Position numbers and translations under genes: made by a program
From: Chlorops oryzae
Taxonomy: Eukaryota > Arthropoda > Insecta > Diptera > Chloropidae
Assembly: GCA_020466095.1 (NCBI GenBank)
Contig: CM035808.1
Coordinates: forward strand, 56,890,694 to 56,954,693
DNA length: 64,000 nucleotides
Direction: 5' to 3'
Shown here: positions 32,222 to 46,978 of the stretch, one piece after another
Layout: each line of letters opens with the position of its first letter
Position numbering within the stretch: position 1 is the stretch's first letter
The notes under the pieces: model-generated
Told to the model about the DNA's origin: nothing
What the model saw: the letters and a program-made list of their open reading frames with translations, nothing else
The model's database searches: none

Positions 32222-34293
32222 GTGACAAAGTGGACAGTATTCAGAGATAAGTTTCCGTGCATTAGCGACATCAAGATTCCTCGCTGAGTGGAATACCTCC
32301 CTGAGAGAGACGTGGAAATTCATGGGTTCTGTGATGCGTCTGAAAAAGCGTACACCGCCGCGATTTACGTGCGTATACAGAACGGCGATGACATTTCCAC
32401 GCATTTGCTCACGGCAAAGAGTAGGGTTGCGCCAGTTAAGACATTGTCGGTCCCTCGATTGGAATTGTGTGGTGCCGTTCTCCTTGCAGAAATGGTGCAA
32501 GCGTTTTCTCTACATATGCCTATGATAAGAAAGAAATTGTTCTTATGGACAGATTCCACAATTGTCTTGGCATGGCTTCAAAAACCTCCATGTCATTGGA
32601 AAAATTTTATAGCGAATCGCGTCTCCAGAAATTTGCAAAGCGTAGGTCCGTCTACTTGGTTGCACGTTGAGTCAGAATCCAATCCAGCAGATTTAGCAAG
32701 CCGTGGGGTGACAGCTAGTGAATTACGGGATAGCGATTTGTGGTGGCATGGCCCAGCTTGGCTTCCGTTGCCGTTAGCACATTGGCGGAATCGCAGTGCG
32801 GTTTCTCCCTTTGAAACTGATATAGAACGAAAAGCGATTCGCGTGCATGCGGTAGCATTAGAAGTGGTGCAGGATATTCTTGAAAGATTCTCTAACTACT
32901 CCAGAGCCGTTCGAGTCCTAGCGTATGCTAATCGTTTCATTCGACGAACGTGGCCGAAAAAACGAGACCCAAGAGCTCTCTTCCATGAAAAAACGTTAAC
33001 CCTCACTAGTCAGGAAATTTCTGAAATTCAAGTTCAACTTATCAAATTAGCACAGAGAAAAGCCTATGCGGCGGAATACACCTCATTACAAAGTAAAAGG
33101 TCCATAGCTGCTACAAGCTCGATATTAAATCTTAATCCGTTCCTTGACTCGAAAGAAGTGATCCGTGTGAACGGCCGATTAGCGGCTAGTCCAAGTCTAA
33201 CGTACAATGAGAGTCACCCTATCATCATTCCATACAATTGTCAATTATCTCGACTCCCGGTGAAATTTCATCATGAAATCTCTTTACACGGCGGTAATTC
33301 ATTGGTGTTGCGTTTGATAAGAACACAATTTTGGATTCCAAAGGCCAAAAATCTTATTAAAACCACCATCCATAATTGTAAAACGTGTGTTCTACATAAG
33401 CACAAAGTAAGAACACAATTAATGGGGGTACTTCCACCGGAACGTACAATACTAGAAAGACCATTTTTACATACAGGCCTTGATTTCGCTGGTCCTTTCG
33501 ACATAAAAAGCGCCGCCGGTCGGTCGAGGGTTATAATGAAAGGTTACGTGTGTGTTTTTGTGTGTTTTGCCACAAAAGCAATCCATCTCGAAGCAGTGTC
33601 CGATCTCTCCACTCCGGCGTTTCTAGCTGCATTCCATCGGTTTATAGCTCGGCGAAATTGTCCAAGCCATGTTTATTCCGATAACGGTAAAAATTTCGTC
33701 GGCGCATCACGAAAATTGTATTCTGAGGTTTTGGTCGCGACTCGTGACACACTGCTCGCGCAACTGCTCGTAGCTTCAAAATACATTTTGTCAAAGTAAT
33801 CGGAGTCTGTAAATTAACGTTCGAAGAGTTTACGACGGTACTCACTCGAATTGAAGCGTGTTTAAATTCGCGTCCTATCTCACCCATGTCGGAGAGTCCC
33901 AGCGATCTCGCGGCATTGACCCCCGGTCACTTCCTAACAGGGGGTCCGTTGTTAGCTCCTCCTGAACCCCGTATTGATGATACACCTTTATCGATTGTTA
34001 ACCGATGGCAGCGGCTTAAAGCGCTTCAACAAGCGTTCTGTACACGATGGAAAAATGAATATTTGACTGAGCTTCATAAACGGACAAAATGGAAACAGGC
34101 AAAAGAAGATTTGAAAGTTGATTCCTTGGTCGTTATACGAGAGGACAACTTACCAGTAACGTCATGGCGTCTGGGGCGTGTTATGAAGGTATATGCCGGA
34201 AAAGACGGTCGCGTCCGAGTCGCAGACATTCGAACGGAAAGAGGGATTATTACGCGACCAATTGTCAAACTATGTAGTCTTCCGTCTGAATAA
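32222..34293 (+). pseudogene. pol: BEL element D RNase H and integrase
   Basis: The same frame resumes after TGA 32219-32221 and is broken again by TGA 32285-32287 (IPR then stop then VEYL), possibly a lost tryptophan. RNase [45 protein letters not shown]. Integrase: zinc region ([13 protein letters not shown]), GLDFAGPF and [11 protein letters not shown]. Around 33760-33790 about 25-30 codons holding the catalytic glutamate are deleted and the frame shifts. The second part (33777-34293) has [15 protein letters not shown] and PGHFLTGGPL and ends VKLCSLPSE. Confidence 0.9.
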
Positions 34294-34324
34294 TGGGTGC
34301 CGTTCTTTTGTCTGTGTTCTGTGT

Positions 34325-34373
34325 CTCAATCCGTTTTTGTTCCTAATGTTTTCCTAATTTTGTATTTTCATAG
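34325..34373 (+). promoter_or_regulatory. Candidate 3' splice acceptor before ORF3 (element D)
   Basis: A T/C-rich run ends TTTTCATAG at 34373, 20 bases before the ORF3 ATG (34394). BEL copy E has an equivalent T/C-rich run ending CTCCTAG at 53390 before its ORF3 ATG. A spliced subgenomic RNA, as used for env genes, would fit. No donor was identified. Confidence 0.5.
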
Positions 34374-34393
34374 ATCACCAAATTCGAACTTCA

Positions 34394-35175
34394 ATGTCGC
34401 AAGTAGTGTCACCAACTGCAGCCAGAAACGAGTTTGCATGCCGCGTCTGCAATAAATCGCATCCGCTCAAGTTTTGCAAAAAATTTTTAGCCTTAAACAC
34501 GGAGAAACGTATGCGGGCAGTACTTCTGCATCGGTATTGTCCAAATTGCTTAGCGCATAGCCATTCCACTGGCAAATGCCGGGGTGCGGCCCGCTGTCGA
34601 TACTGTCACAAGGACCATCACACTCTCCTCCACATGAGTACCCGCTTGGGTAGTAATACTGCTGCGTCCGTACGAAAAGTCCACGTTGCGGACTTCTTAT
34701 ATCGACAAACGGCAATCCATTTGCCGACCGCTCAAGTGCGGATTCAAATTGGCAGTCATTTGCACTTAGCGCGAGCGTTGATAACCAATGTAGCCAAGTT
34801 AATCGCATTCGCGCTCAATTGGTGCGTGACTTGCACATTCCAACCGTTCCGCTCGGTACCGAAACTATATGCTCGGTGATTATCCGAGCGCGCCATGACA
34901 CCAATGTCAAACTGGAGCTCATACTGCATGTCCATGAGGAGTTCCGCCTCCAATCACCTTCCCGTGCCATGGACTCAGTACGCACAAGCGTGTGTCGCAA
35001 TATAACGCTGGCAGATCCTATGTTTTTCCACGCGGATCCTATCTCCATGATCCTTGGGAACGAGATCTATCCAAAGATCATGCTCGATGGTATTCGCGGC
35101 GCGCAAGGTTCTGAACCATTTGGTCAAAACACCGTATTCGGCTGGGTGCTCTCGGGCGTCTATTCTTCGCAATAA
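34394..35175 (+). pseudogene. BEL ORF3: second zinc-knuckle plus protease-like module
   Basis: Starts MSQVVSPTAARNEF. It has cysteine-histidine clusters CRVCNKSHPLKFC, CPNCLAHSHSTGKC and CRYCHKDHHTLLH that run parallel to the nucleocapsid of the same element (FL, then CxNCxAxSH, then CHKxHxTLLH). After a frameshift near 34780-34815 it continues in a protease-like domain: ALI with QCSQVNRI at the position of DSGSEGTF, then LILGNEIYPKIM-like and FGWVLSGV motifs, ending at 35175. It lies in the env position after pol. The classic DSG/DTG is not visible; the catalytic aspartate may be lost at the frameshift. The same ORF is found in element E, so it belongs to the family. Confidence 0.75.
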
Positions 35176-35468
35176 ACGCATCCGCAAGAAACGCAGCCGC
35201 CATACACGCATCTGCAGTCTCCATCGCGCAATAGAAATACTACTGAATTATATTGATCGCGCAACAGAAATATTACTGAGTTATATTGATATAAAATGAA
35301 ATGAACTGGATTAAATTACATATTGAATGCACATACATATATGCAACCGTTACTATTTTTCTTCCTTTTTTTTTAGGTGCACTCCATTAAGCATCCATCT
35401 TTGGACCTTTCCCTCTCATCTCTTTAATCCGGTTTACGTTCCAGCCGTTTTTGGTCGCTGCGAGATAT

Positions 35469-35700
35469 CGTTTAGGCAGAGAAAGCTAGTACAACTCCAA
35501 CATTCAAAGCAAAACGTAATAAAGCGCTCCTACGACAATACTTCATTGGCTTGTTTTCTTATTCTGGTTTTCTCTTCTCGGTTACTCTGAGTTGTTGTTC
35601 CACAACAATTCTAAGTAAAATTCTATTTACAGTCCACTTCTCCAAGCATCCAGCCATAAGAAGCACCCGTTTTCACCGAAGGATTGTCCAAGGAAAATCA
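35469..35700 (+). repeat. 3' LTR of BEL element D (shortened)
   Basis: Begins CGTTTAGG (5' copy TGTTTAGG), followed by CAGAGAAAGCTAG, and then matches the 5' LTR from CCAACATTCAAAGC to AAAATCA. Two internal stretches present in the 5' LTR are missing, leaving about 232 bp. Confidence 0.8.
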
Positions 35701-35705
35701 CCTTT

Positions 35706-36705
35706 CTTGCGATTTCAAGTTTTTCAGGCGGCAATCTACGGGGTCGCGATGTAACTGGAGTGCCATTGGTCTCGATGACATGTTCGACATTATGTTTCGC
35801 TATCTTTCGTGCTATTGATGCATTTGTGATGTCGGGAAATCTTGAAAGTAATTGATAAAATGGCGAGGAATTCAGCATGGTTTAGATTTCGGTGCAATCA
35901 GAAATTGAACGATGTTGTCCTTTTGTTGCACAGCCAGTTTGTCTGTCGATCAGCTCACTGCGTTTTAAGTCTACGATAAGGTCAAAATATTATATTTTAA
36001 GAAATCGGCGCCAATGGTTGGATGCCGTATTTCTCAATTGGTGATCCGTTTGCAGCAAAGAAAGTGTATTTGTCAGGTTGACGTTTCGAATTTGCAGGCA
36101 CGACAGAAATATCGGCTCCAGTATCAATAAGGTATTGTTTACCGGATTGTGGATCGTGGACGAAAAGACGGCTGGTTTCTGTACGGTGGTCATTAGCAGC
36201 TTCTAATGACCGGCTTGGGTGTTTCCCTGGTTCTTGAAAGAACAGGGCGGACGACATTTGCGAGCTTTATTATTATAGCGTTGGTGATAGTAACAAATTC
36301 TTGATGTGGAAGTTGTTTGACTTGCACTTCGTGAACGACTACGTGAGCGAGAGCGATTTTGATTTTCTTGAAGTTTCTTCATGGCTTCGGAAAGTTTGTC
36401 GATTTTTGATTTAAATTCTGCAAAATCAAAAATGTTCACAGCTGCAACGTTCGAGGAAGATTTTGGAGTAATTTCGTTTATTTTATCGGCCATTTTCGCT
36501 AAATTTTCAAGGTTTTCAGTTGATGTTGACAATATTGCTTGCGTTTGGGTGGGAAGTCTTTGCAGCCCATTGTGTAAAGAAAATCTTCGGAAATTCCATC
36601 ACTGGCCAAAACACGCATTTCTCGTAGTAAATGGCTCGGGGTTTTGTCCCGAATCTCCAGGTTGTTGAGTTATTTCTTGATGCGATTTTCTTCGGAAAAA
36701 TCGGT
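35706..36705 (-). pseudogene. gag-pol: CsRn1-like element C: Gag end and protease
   Basis: Minus strand, starting within the capsid region near 36705 (5' part absent). It has NLENLAKMADKI, an arginine-serine tract, then a CHCC finger CYYHQRYNNKARKC-RPPC (about 36290-36235), the finger type known for the CsRn1 clade. The protease follows with YLIDTGADISVVP and FFAANG. A break occurs near 35997-35880, then KHNVEHVIETNGTPV and SRPRRLPPEKLEIA lead into the RT link, cut by BEL D at 35705. RT resumes at 27869. Confidence 0.88.
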
Positions 36706-37745
36706 AAAAAAAAAAAAAATTGCTAGGGTTTTTGAGATCCGAAATTGAGGACATTTTTTTGGTGCTCTTAAATTACAATAGTATACAGAATTTAAAGTTT
36801 TCGCAAGAGCAGGGACGAATTGATGGTATTTAGACTAAATTGGTGTCGCTAATTACGAAATCATTTATTCAAAGACGTCGGAGAACCAAAAGCAAACGGG
36901 CCACTTCAGTGTTACTGAAAGCCATAATCCAAATTTTAAATAACATAAGGGCACTAAAATTAGAGTAACTTTGTAAAATCTCTTATAACTTTTTTATACC
37001 GGAAACCTCATATTTTTCTACCCTCAAACGAACTGTCAAATTTTTTATAAAAAATAATATTACGCGCTCTGCACTGCGATAAGATAGCGCAATGCGAGCT
37101 TATTAAGCCAAAAATTCGTCAGCTCCTTGTTTTAAGGTTTTTTAAAGATATTAAATTGAATATTTATCTAAGAGTTCTCAATTTTGGCATTGTTTGGATT
37201 TTCCTCATATTTCAGTATTGATCATAAGTTTTTCACAACTTTGCACGCAAGCTGCTTATGAGGTGCGCTCATGCAACATGTGAGATAAAAGTATTCAACT
37301 GTAAGCTTTGCATGCTTTGCGCTATTACATGAATAACACTAGCCTTTTTGTAAAACAATTTTGTAAGTGCGTCCAAAAAATGTTCATAGCATAACGTCTT
37401 CGCCAGATTTATACTAGATTTGAAGATCTTAGATCTCTTTGTTTTTAATTAGACGAAGATCGCTATATTTTAATGGATTTATATTTTCTCACCGACCTCT
37501 CCCGTTCAGTGATTTTTCCAAGAAAACGGAAGTTGGATCTTTTTTCGTCAACCTGCAGCGTTGCTACAAAACGGCAACGTCTGTGGGTTTACTCATATCT
37601 TACAACTATTGATTTACTTAGTCTAAGTTCACACTAAACGTACATGCAAGTTTATATATAAATCACAATATATTAGAACTTCGGCCATCTTGACTACAAA
37701 ATCGACCCCAATCTGCAATTATTGTTTTCATATTCCAGAAGTTCG
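36706..37745. other. No recognisable gene
   Basis: AT-rich DNA beginning with an A run (36708-36719). No motif or ORF of note. Confidence 0.5.
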
Positions 37746-37990
37746 TCATCTGGTTTCTTCCTTCCCTTCACTCCCTTTCCTAAGTCTGCTCGTGTTCAAA
37801 ATTCCATGATACAAGATTCGCTTTACCTGAACATTCTCAACATCTTCGACTACATATCTACTCTTATCTAACTTTTCTTTGATTTCGTAAGGTCCTCTAT
37901 ATTTCGGAATCAATTTTTTATGCACTCCCGTTGTAAGGTCTGCGATTTTTAACACAAAAAACTCACCCAGGTTGAACTGTTCAGTGGGCG
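37746..37990 (-). pseudogene. Ty3/gypsy integrase C-terminus fragment
   Basis: Minus strand: VLKIADLTTGVHKKL, PKYRGPYEI and VKRILYHGILNTSRLR form the GPY/F-type tail of a Ty3/gypsy integrase. The family differs from A, B and C. Only this tail is present. Confidence 0.6.
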
Positions 37991-39062
37991 TGTGTCACCT
38001 TGTCGTGTGTCACCATTTTCCAGAAATTCGTCATCGTTCATTTTAAATTGTTCTAGGTCTTAATAAAAATACCCCTGAGGGTGGCGAAAAAAGTGTCGAA
38101 ACGTCGCACACTGGGGCAAGGTGCCTATTTTGTGTTCTTCAATTCTAAACATGAATTTTGGATTCTATAAAAAATTTTGGCACCCGTAGAAAGCCAATGA
38201 AATTCTACATCACAATATCCAAAAATTAATGAAGCACGTACTTCCTTGTTTTTGTAATTAGCTGTCGAAGTTTGACTTTTTTCCAGAGCTAAAATAAATA
38301 AGGGAAAATTAAAAATAGTTTGAAACTTTCTGACCAATAATTTGAGTTGTCCTTATTGTAAACATTTTTTGAATATAGCACTTTCGCCATCTGGCATTTC
38401 TCTTACACATTTGTGAAAAATATTTTTCAATTGCTTTTTTGTGTGCTTTAAACAAATTTTTTTATAAATCGCTTAAATTGACGTGTTTCTGCTGTAAATG
38501 TGGACATACATTTATTAGGCGAAAGTGATCGAGCAAAATTGAATAGTTCTTACTGCAAAAAATACTATGTTCTTTATGTGTGCAAACTATGTCGGTGCAC
38601 TTTTTTGAACCTTGGGAGATATTAATAAATAAATAAATAAATATTAACGTTTTGTGAGAATATCTCAATATGATTCGGCCGCAGAAAAATTAATTTGTGT
38701 TATATTTTGGAATTGAAATCCGTGTGCTACATTATTTCAATTGAAGTTATAATATAAATATATATTTATAAAATCAAAGGATATATAAAGCCGTTTATAC
38801 GCAAGATAAATAAAATGATCTTAATACAAAATACATTGAAACATATATGTCAAAGTGATAAACTTTAGATACAATTGTATGTCCATACATACGTGCATAT
38901 TTTGTGTATCAGTAGTTCAGTACCGATACGCTTGCTTTCGGTGTATTTGCGTTTTATAGAATTGATGCTAATTTAAAAAGTTTTTGTTGTTTCTTAATTT
39001 TTATTGCTAAACAGGTTCGATTTCATCAGTAATTTTTATTTCCCGCGAGTGACTGTTCAATA
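37991..39062. other. No protein gene; degenerate hammerhead-like motif near 38072-38116
   Basis: CCCC-TGAGGG.. CGAAACGTC ..GGGG at 38072-38116 resembles a decayed hammerhead ribozyme: the CTGANGA core is altered, CGAAAC is kept, and the outer CCCC/GGGG pair is possible. The rest is AT-rich without features. Confidence 0.35.
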
Positions 39063-39300
39063 TAATGAAAGAATCTTGTTGTCAATCCTTTGATAAAAAA
39101 TTCATTTTTTTGAAGGAGGAATTAAAAAAACGGGTTGATAGCTCGGAGGAAGGCCTAGCCGATTGTGAATTAAAAATAAAAAACTTTATTAGTGAGTTCA
39201 AATCAAAATGGGCAAATGCTCATAGAGGGTAGGAAAAGTTTCTGAAAGTCAACCACCATTGGCTAGATACCTCGAAGGGATTCAAGTGCGCTTGAACTTT
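39063..39300 (+). pseudogene. Transposon-like N-terminal fragment
   Basis: ATG at 39065 opens MKESCCQSFDKKF..., with FKSKWANAHRG and, after a frame change near 39228, EKFLKVNHHWLDTSKGFK. The spacing of FKxKW, R, F and HWL matches the 127-aa ORF in the Transib-like element (4077-4460). Probably another fragment of that family. Confidence 0.35.
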
Positions 39301-40442
39301 AAACGTGGTCATTAGCATGTTACATTTGAAATGTGTTTTAAGCGAACCAAACCATCGAAGCCGAATTTCGCCGTTATACGATTAACTTGCTCTATAGTAC
39401 CATGATTTTAACGGAAACCGAACTGGTGATTTGGAATAATATTATTTTCTGATATAAATGGAGTCAATTTAAAGAGCAGTGCTTTTTCAAATAGTTTTGA
39501 AATGCATGGGAGAAGGTCTAATTGGTCTATAGGACGACTTAATTTTCGCGTCCTTACCAGGCTTTGGGATCATTTTAATTAACGAGGATTTCCACATAAT
39601 AGGAAAATATTTGAATCGCATGATAGCATTGAAAAGCTTCGTTATAAACCTTATTGCAATTTGTGGCAGCTCTATGATCATTTTTGGAGTTATTTTTTCC
39701 TCTGCCAGGACCTTTTTTGGGATATATTTGACCGCTGATTATTTTCTTTATTTCATTTGCGTGGAATATGATCGGAAAATCGCTGGAATTTTTTTGAGTC
39801 GTTGGCATTTTACAGCCTCTAACAATGGTGTTGGGTTGAAAAACCAACTTTAAATGATTTGCAAATACGTTTGCCTTATCTTTGTTCCTCCGCGACCAAT
39901 TTCCATGGGGGCTCTAATAGGGGACTCTCCTAGTTTCGACGAGTTAATATATTTATTTGCTTTCCATAAAAAATATTTTTCTATAGCCTGTGGTGATAAT
40001 TTCGAAACGTAGCTCCTGCACTCATGATTTATCGCTCTTGAGAGGGCCTTTTTAATTCATTAGTTGCAGCTTTAAACCGAAACCTTGCAACAGAGGATCT
40101 GTATTGCTGCCACTACCGCCTAGAGACTACGATTTTGTAAGACAAGCCTTTCTATGTCATGATTGCTATTACGGAAATTATTTTTTAAAGTTTTTAGGAC
40201 TAGGCGTTGACTGCTTCGCCGCTGCCGTTAAAATTGATTTCAATACAGTATTTGCATCATCAATGTGGTCTATACAGTCAATGGTGTAACATAATTAGTA
40301 TGAATTTGAGTAGCAAAATTTTTTTTATATTATAATCTTCAGGCGACGGATGTGATTACAATTTATTTCGGGAGATACAAGATTTTGCTTCCTGTCTCGT
40401 TAGCGGCTACCAAGTGTAAGTGAGCGGAAGTCGTCGCGCTGT

Positions 40443-40478
40443 CATATTCTGACATCTAATCAAAGATGTCAGAATATG
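40443..40478. other. Perfect 15-bp hairpin
   Basis: CATATTCTGACATCT, a 6-base loop AATCAA, then AGATGTCAGAATATG. Confidence 0.8.
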
Positions 40479-40813
40479 AGAACGTCAGATGCATAGGAAA
40501 GAAAATGTCAAAAAGTCATTTCAACATTCCGAGCTGTCAATTGCACCGGGCTGCCACTTACAATTTCTTACAATATTTTAGCCAGTTGGTGTTCTTGGAA
40601 GTTAGTCCTACAGGTGATTCAGGAAAATTTGGTTTCTCTGATAGATTGAAGAAGACAGGTGAGTGGTCGGAACAGAGATCGAAGACTGTTTTGACTATAA
40701 CTCGTGATCGATACACTCCTTTCACAATGGCAAAATCAATGAGGTCTGGGTTTTTGTTTGATCAGAGGGCCAGTATGTTGGTTGTCCCGGTGAAAAAAAG
40801 TCTAGCCTACAGT

Positions 40814-41554
40814 TGTGTGTCACAACAGCACAAACAGTTCTCCTACCCATTTCTCGATCAACAGAAGAGCGCAGCAACAAAAAAATCAGCGCCCAGAATT
40901 AGAAAGTACAAACAGGATATGCTTACGTAAACAATGAAAGCCAACGATCACCAGTCAAAAGACCGGGTCGGGCGAACCAGCAGCAAAACGTAAGGGAATG
41001 AGTCAGCGAGTCAGCCGAAGTAACTACATAAGCAGTACACAAAAGTGCAATGTATTCTACTGCTGACCTATGCCAAAAACAGTAACAACAACAGGTCGCA
41101 GCTTAAGACCGAAATTAAGCTGACGATAATGGAAATAAGCACTAGCCAATAGCAACAACAACAATAAAGTTGACCCAGAAGAAAAGACGATATTGCCAAA
41201 GCAACCGTATCGCTTCCACAAGTAATACGCAATATTGCATCAACGCGGAAGAAGAACTGGTTCAGCGCGACAACAACAACCAGCTGAAGAGATAGATGTT
41301 TGGATGAGGAAACGCAGAACAACCCTTAGGAAATGATCGACTCGAGGAAACTGCATGACCTCTAGCACACCTACCCACGAGCCAGGACGTAAAAGTGTGG
41401 ATCTCCGTGTTAGCAAGCGATTAGGGTAGTTAAGTGAGTTAGAATAGAACATTGTAATATTTTTAATGGAATTAAATAAAGAATTGTAATTAAATTTAAA
41501 CAAGAGGACTTTTTATTCCTGCTCGGCTTAGACGCTCATCCCGACGCTACAACA
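40814..41554 (+). repeat. Probable solo LTR inside LINE G
   Basis: Interrupts the endonuclease reading. Starts about TGTGTGTCACAACAG, contains AATAAA (near 41475) and ends GACGCTACAACA. The layout (signal, T-rich R/U5-like tail, CA end) resembles an LTR. No clean target duplication: CTAC on the left versus TTAC on the right, so the edges are uncertain by several bases. Confidence 0.45.
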
Positions 41555-42960
41555 TTACCCATGCTGTTTGTAAGAGTGTGATACAATTTTCTTCCTTTTA
41601 GAATTATAAGTCGAGACCCTCAGTGCGTATGTTTTGCATTTAAATCTCCAGCTGCTAAGATTTTGCTGCCTAGAGTATCGAAGAAATCCTTAAACTGTTT
41701 TTCTGTGACCTAGAAGCGAGGAGGACAGAAGACAGAAGATAAAGTCAAATTGCTACAACGATTTTGTATCTAAATGAATGTTGCCATTAGCAAATTTTAG
41801 GCATATGACTCAAGTGGAAAATGTTTAATCCTACATCGAACTAAAATCGCTGTTCCACCATGCGCTTTTCCATCAGGGTGGTTTGTTTTGTAGAATCGAT
41901 ATCCCGGTATGAAAAATTGTTCTTATCAGTTAAGTGTGTCTCTGATAGAAGCATGACATCGATAGAATCACTTGAGAGACAATAAATTAATTCCGTTTCG
42001 TGCTGGCGAACGCCGTTTGCATTCCATGAACATAGATTAGTGTGTTCATTTTTTAGAAATGAGTATGTCATAAATTGAGTCATGCATTGTGTCAAACTAA
42101 AAATCATGTTTTCTAAATAGTTGCTATGGGACTGATATGGATTTTTAGTGTTGGTTGTACCTTTATAGCACTACCATAGGACATACCTGGATTAGCTGAA
42201 AAATTATCAGTACCTTTTTTGTTTTAAGCTGTCCGAAACAAGTTCAACTTTGAACATTGGCTGAGGTTCCTTTTTTCTATTAAATTTGTTAATAACAGAT
42301 TTGACTTGGAATCCATTCTCTTCAAGAGTTTGTTTATTTCAGATATTAGAATATCTGATTCCATGCTCTTTATTACAACGGACAGACCTTTTTTTTTTAG
42401 CTGCAAAGTGTAGTAGATCTTTTTGTTTTCATCGAAGTGCCTTGTAACAAGTCGATAGTTGCTTTCTTTATAGACCTGAAATTTGGTCTCGTCGATGTTT
42501 CCCCTAGTTAGCGGAACAATATGGATTGAACCTTTACCTTTACCTACTTGATTAAGGCTTCCACCAAGACATTGGAGCTACGCTCATGAAGATATATTGG
42601 CGGAGGTTTTTGCTCTCGTAGAGAATTTTCCTTTTCACTAGTTTTTGCGTTATCTGTAACAGTCAGTGCTGCAAATCTATTTCCTTTTAAAACATTTGAA
42701 GGAGCAGGAGTTGACATTGTTTTCTCTATTTTTGCTTTGTCTACATTTTTTTTTTTGCGGGCTCAGCTTTATTTAATCGTAATATAGCGATCCATTTCTG
42801 TCTGGATTGCCGACTCGTTTGATAATTCGCTATCGTTAGTAGCTACTGCGATACTAGTTTTAGTTTCTTTGTTGTTTAAGTGTTGTTGTTGCTCGCACTG
42901 CAAGCCACTGTGAGGCGTTATGCATGCGGTTTTCAAGCGAAGTATTTACTTCGCTCATTG

Positions 42961-46505
<3,545 letters not shown>

Positions 46506-46978
46506 TGTTCAGATTTGAACAGTAGGATCAAAACAAACATCGAAACCCTTAGAAAGAGAATGCTCCTAATGCGCCATCTTAAGAACTATATAATACTAGC
46601 TTTTTACCGGTCTAAGTATAACACTTATTGTTTCGCGGGGAAAAGTAAGCTCGGCTTCAGTTTTGATTTACTTTCGTTCTGGAGCTCTACCGAAAAAGGT
46701 ATACCAATAAAGAAAGCATTCCTGCGCTAACCAATTGAATATTTGCGTTTTATTCCTAAATTGATACATTCTGATTTTTTGCTGTTCCTCTTTTCTTTTG
46801 GTTACTTTGACTCTAATCTTCCTAGACGAGTCAAAGTAAAGTACATCATTTTACACTCCACTTAAACATTTGCGAATCAGAAGGATTCGACCACACACAT
46901 ATACACAATTACCTTTGGCACACATCAAATTCACCTACACTTAACATTGGCATACATCACATCCACCTACACTTAACA
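46506..46978 (+). repeat. 5' LTR of BEL element E
   Basis: 473 bp. Matches the 3' LTR from AACAGTAGGATCAAAAC to the CA end. A 32-bp unit ending CACCTACACTTAACA is tandemly doubled at the 3' end (about 46915-46978). The primer site TTGTCTTTCGAGCCGGAT follows, two changes from the tRNA-Tyr site of D. Confidence 0.82.

Larger units (their letters stand above)
27875..35700 (+). mobile_element. BEL/Pao LTR retrotransposon D (7.8 kb)
   Basis: Starts TGTTTAGG, ends AAAATCA, and is flanked by the 5-bp duplication CCTTT (27870-27874, 35701-35705), as known for BEL/roo elements. Removing it reconnects the protease-RT region of element C on the other strand. Contents: 5' LTR, tRNA-Tyr primer site, leader, a long gag-pol frame, an extra zinc-knuckle/protease-like ORF downstream of pol, and a shortened 3' LTR. 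Damage is limited: two in-frame stops, an integrase deletion with frameshift, and a frameshift in the extra ORF. Confidence 0.93.
39350..42960 (-). mobile_element. Jockey-type LINE G, decayed
   Basis: Minus strand, 5' to 3': Gag (about 42770-42224) with NRFAALTVTDNA, KPPPIYLHERSSN, FQVYKESNYRLVTRHF and GLSVVIKSMESDI. AP endonuclease (about 42080-40583) with LCSWNANGVRQHETEL, VMLLSETHLT, AAGDLNAKHTHWGS-like and DLCSDHSPVFFNL. RT N-terminal half (about 39900-39350) with WKSSLIKMIPKPGKD, SYRP and SENNIIPNHQFGFR. The RT catalytic half is absent. Many stops and frameshifts occur, and an LTR-like insertion splits the endonuclease. Confidence 0.82.
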
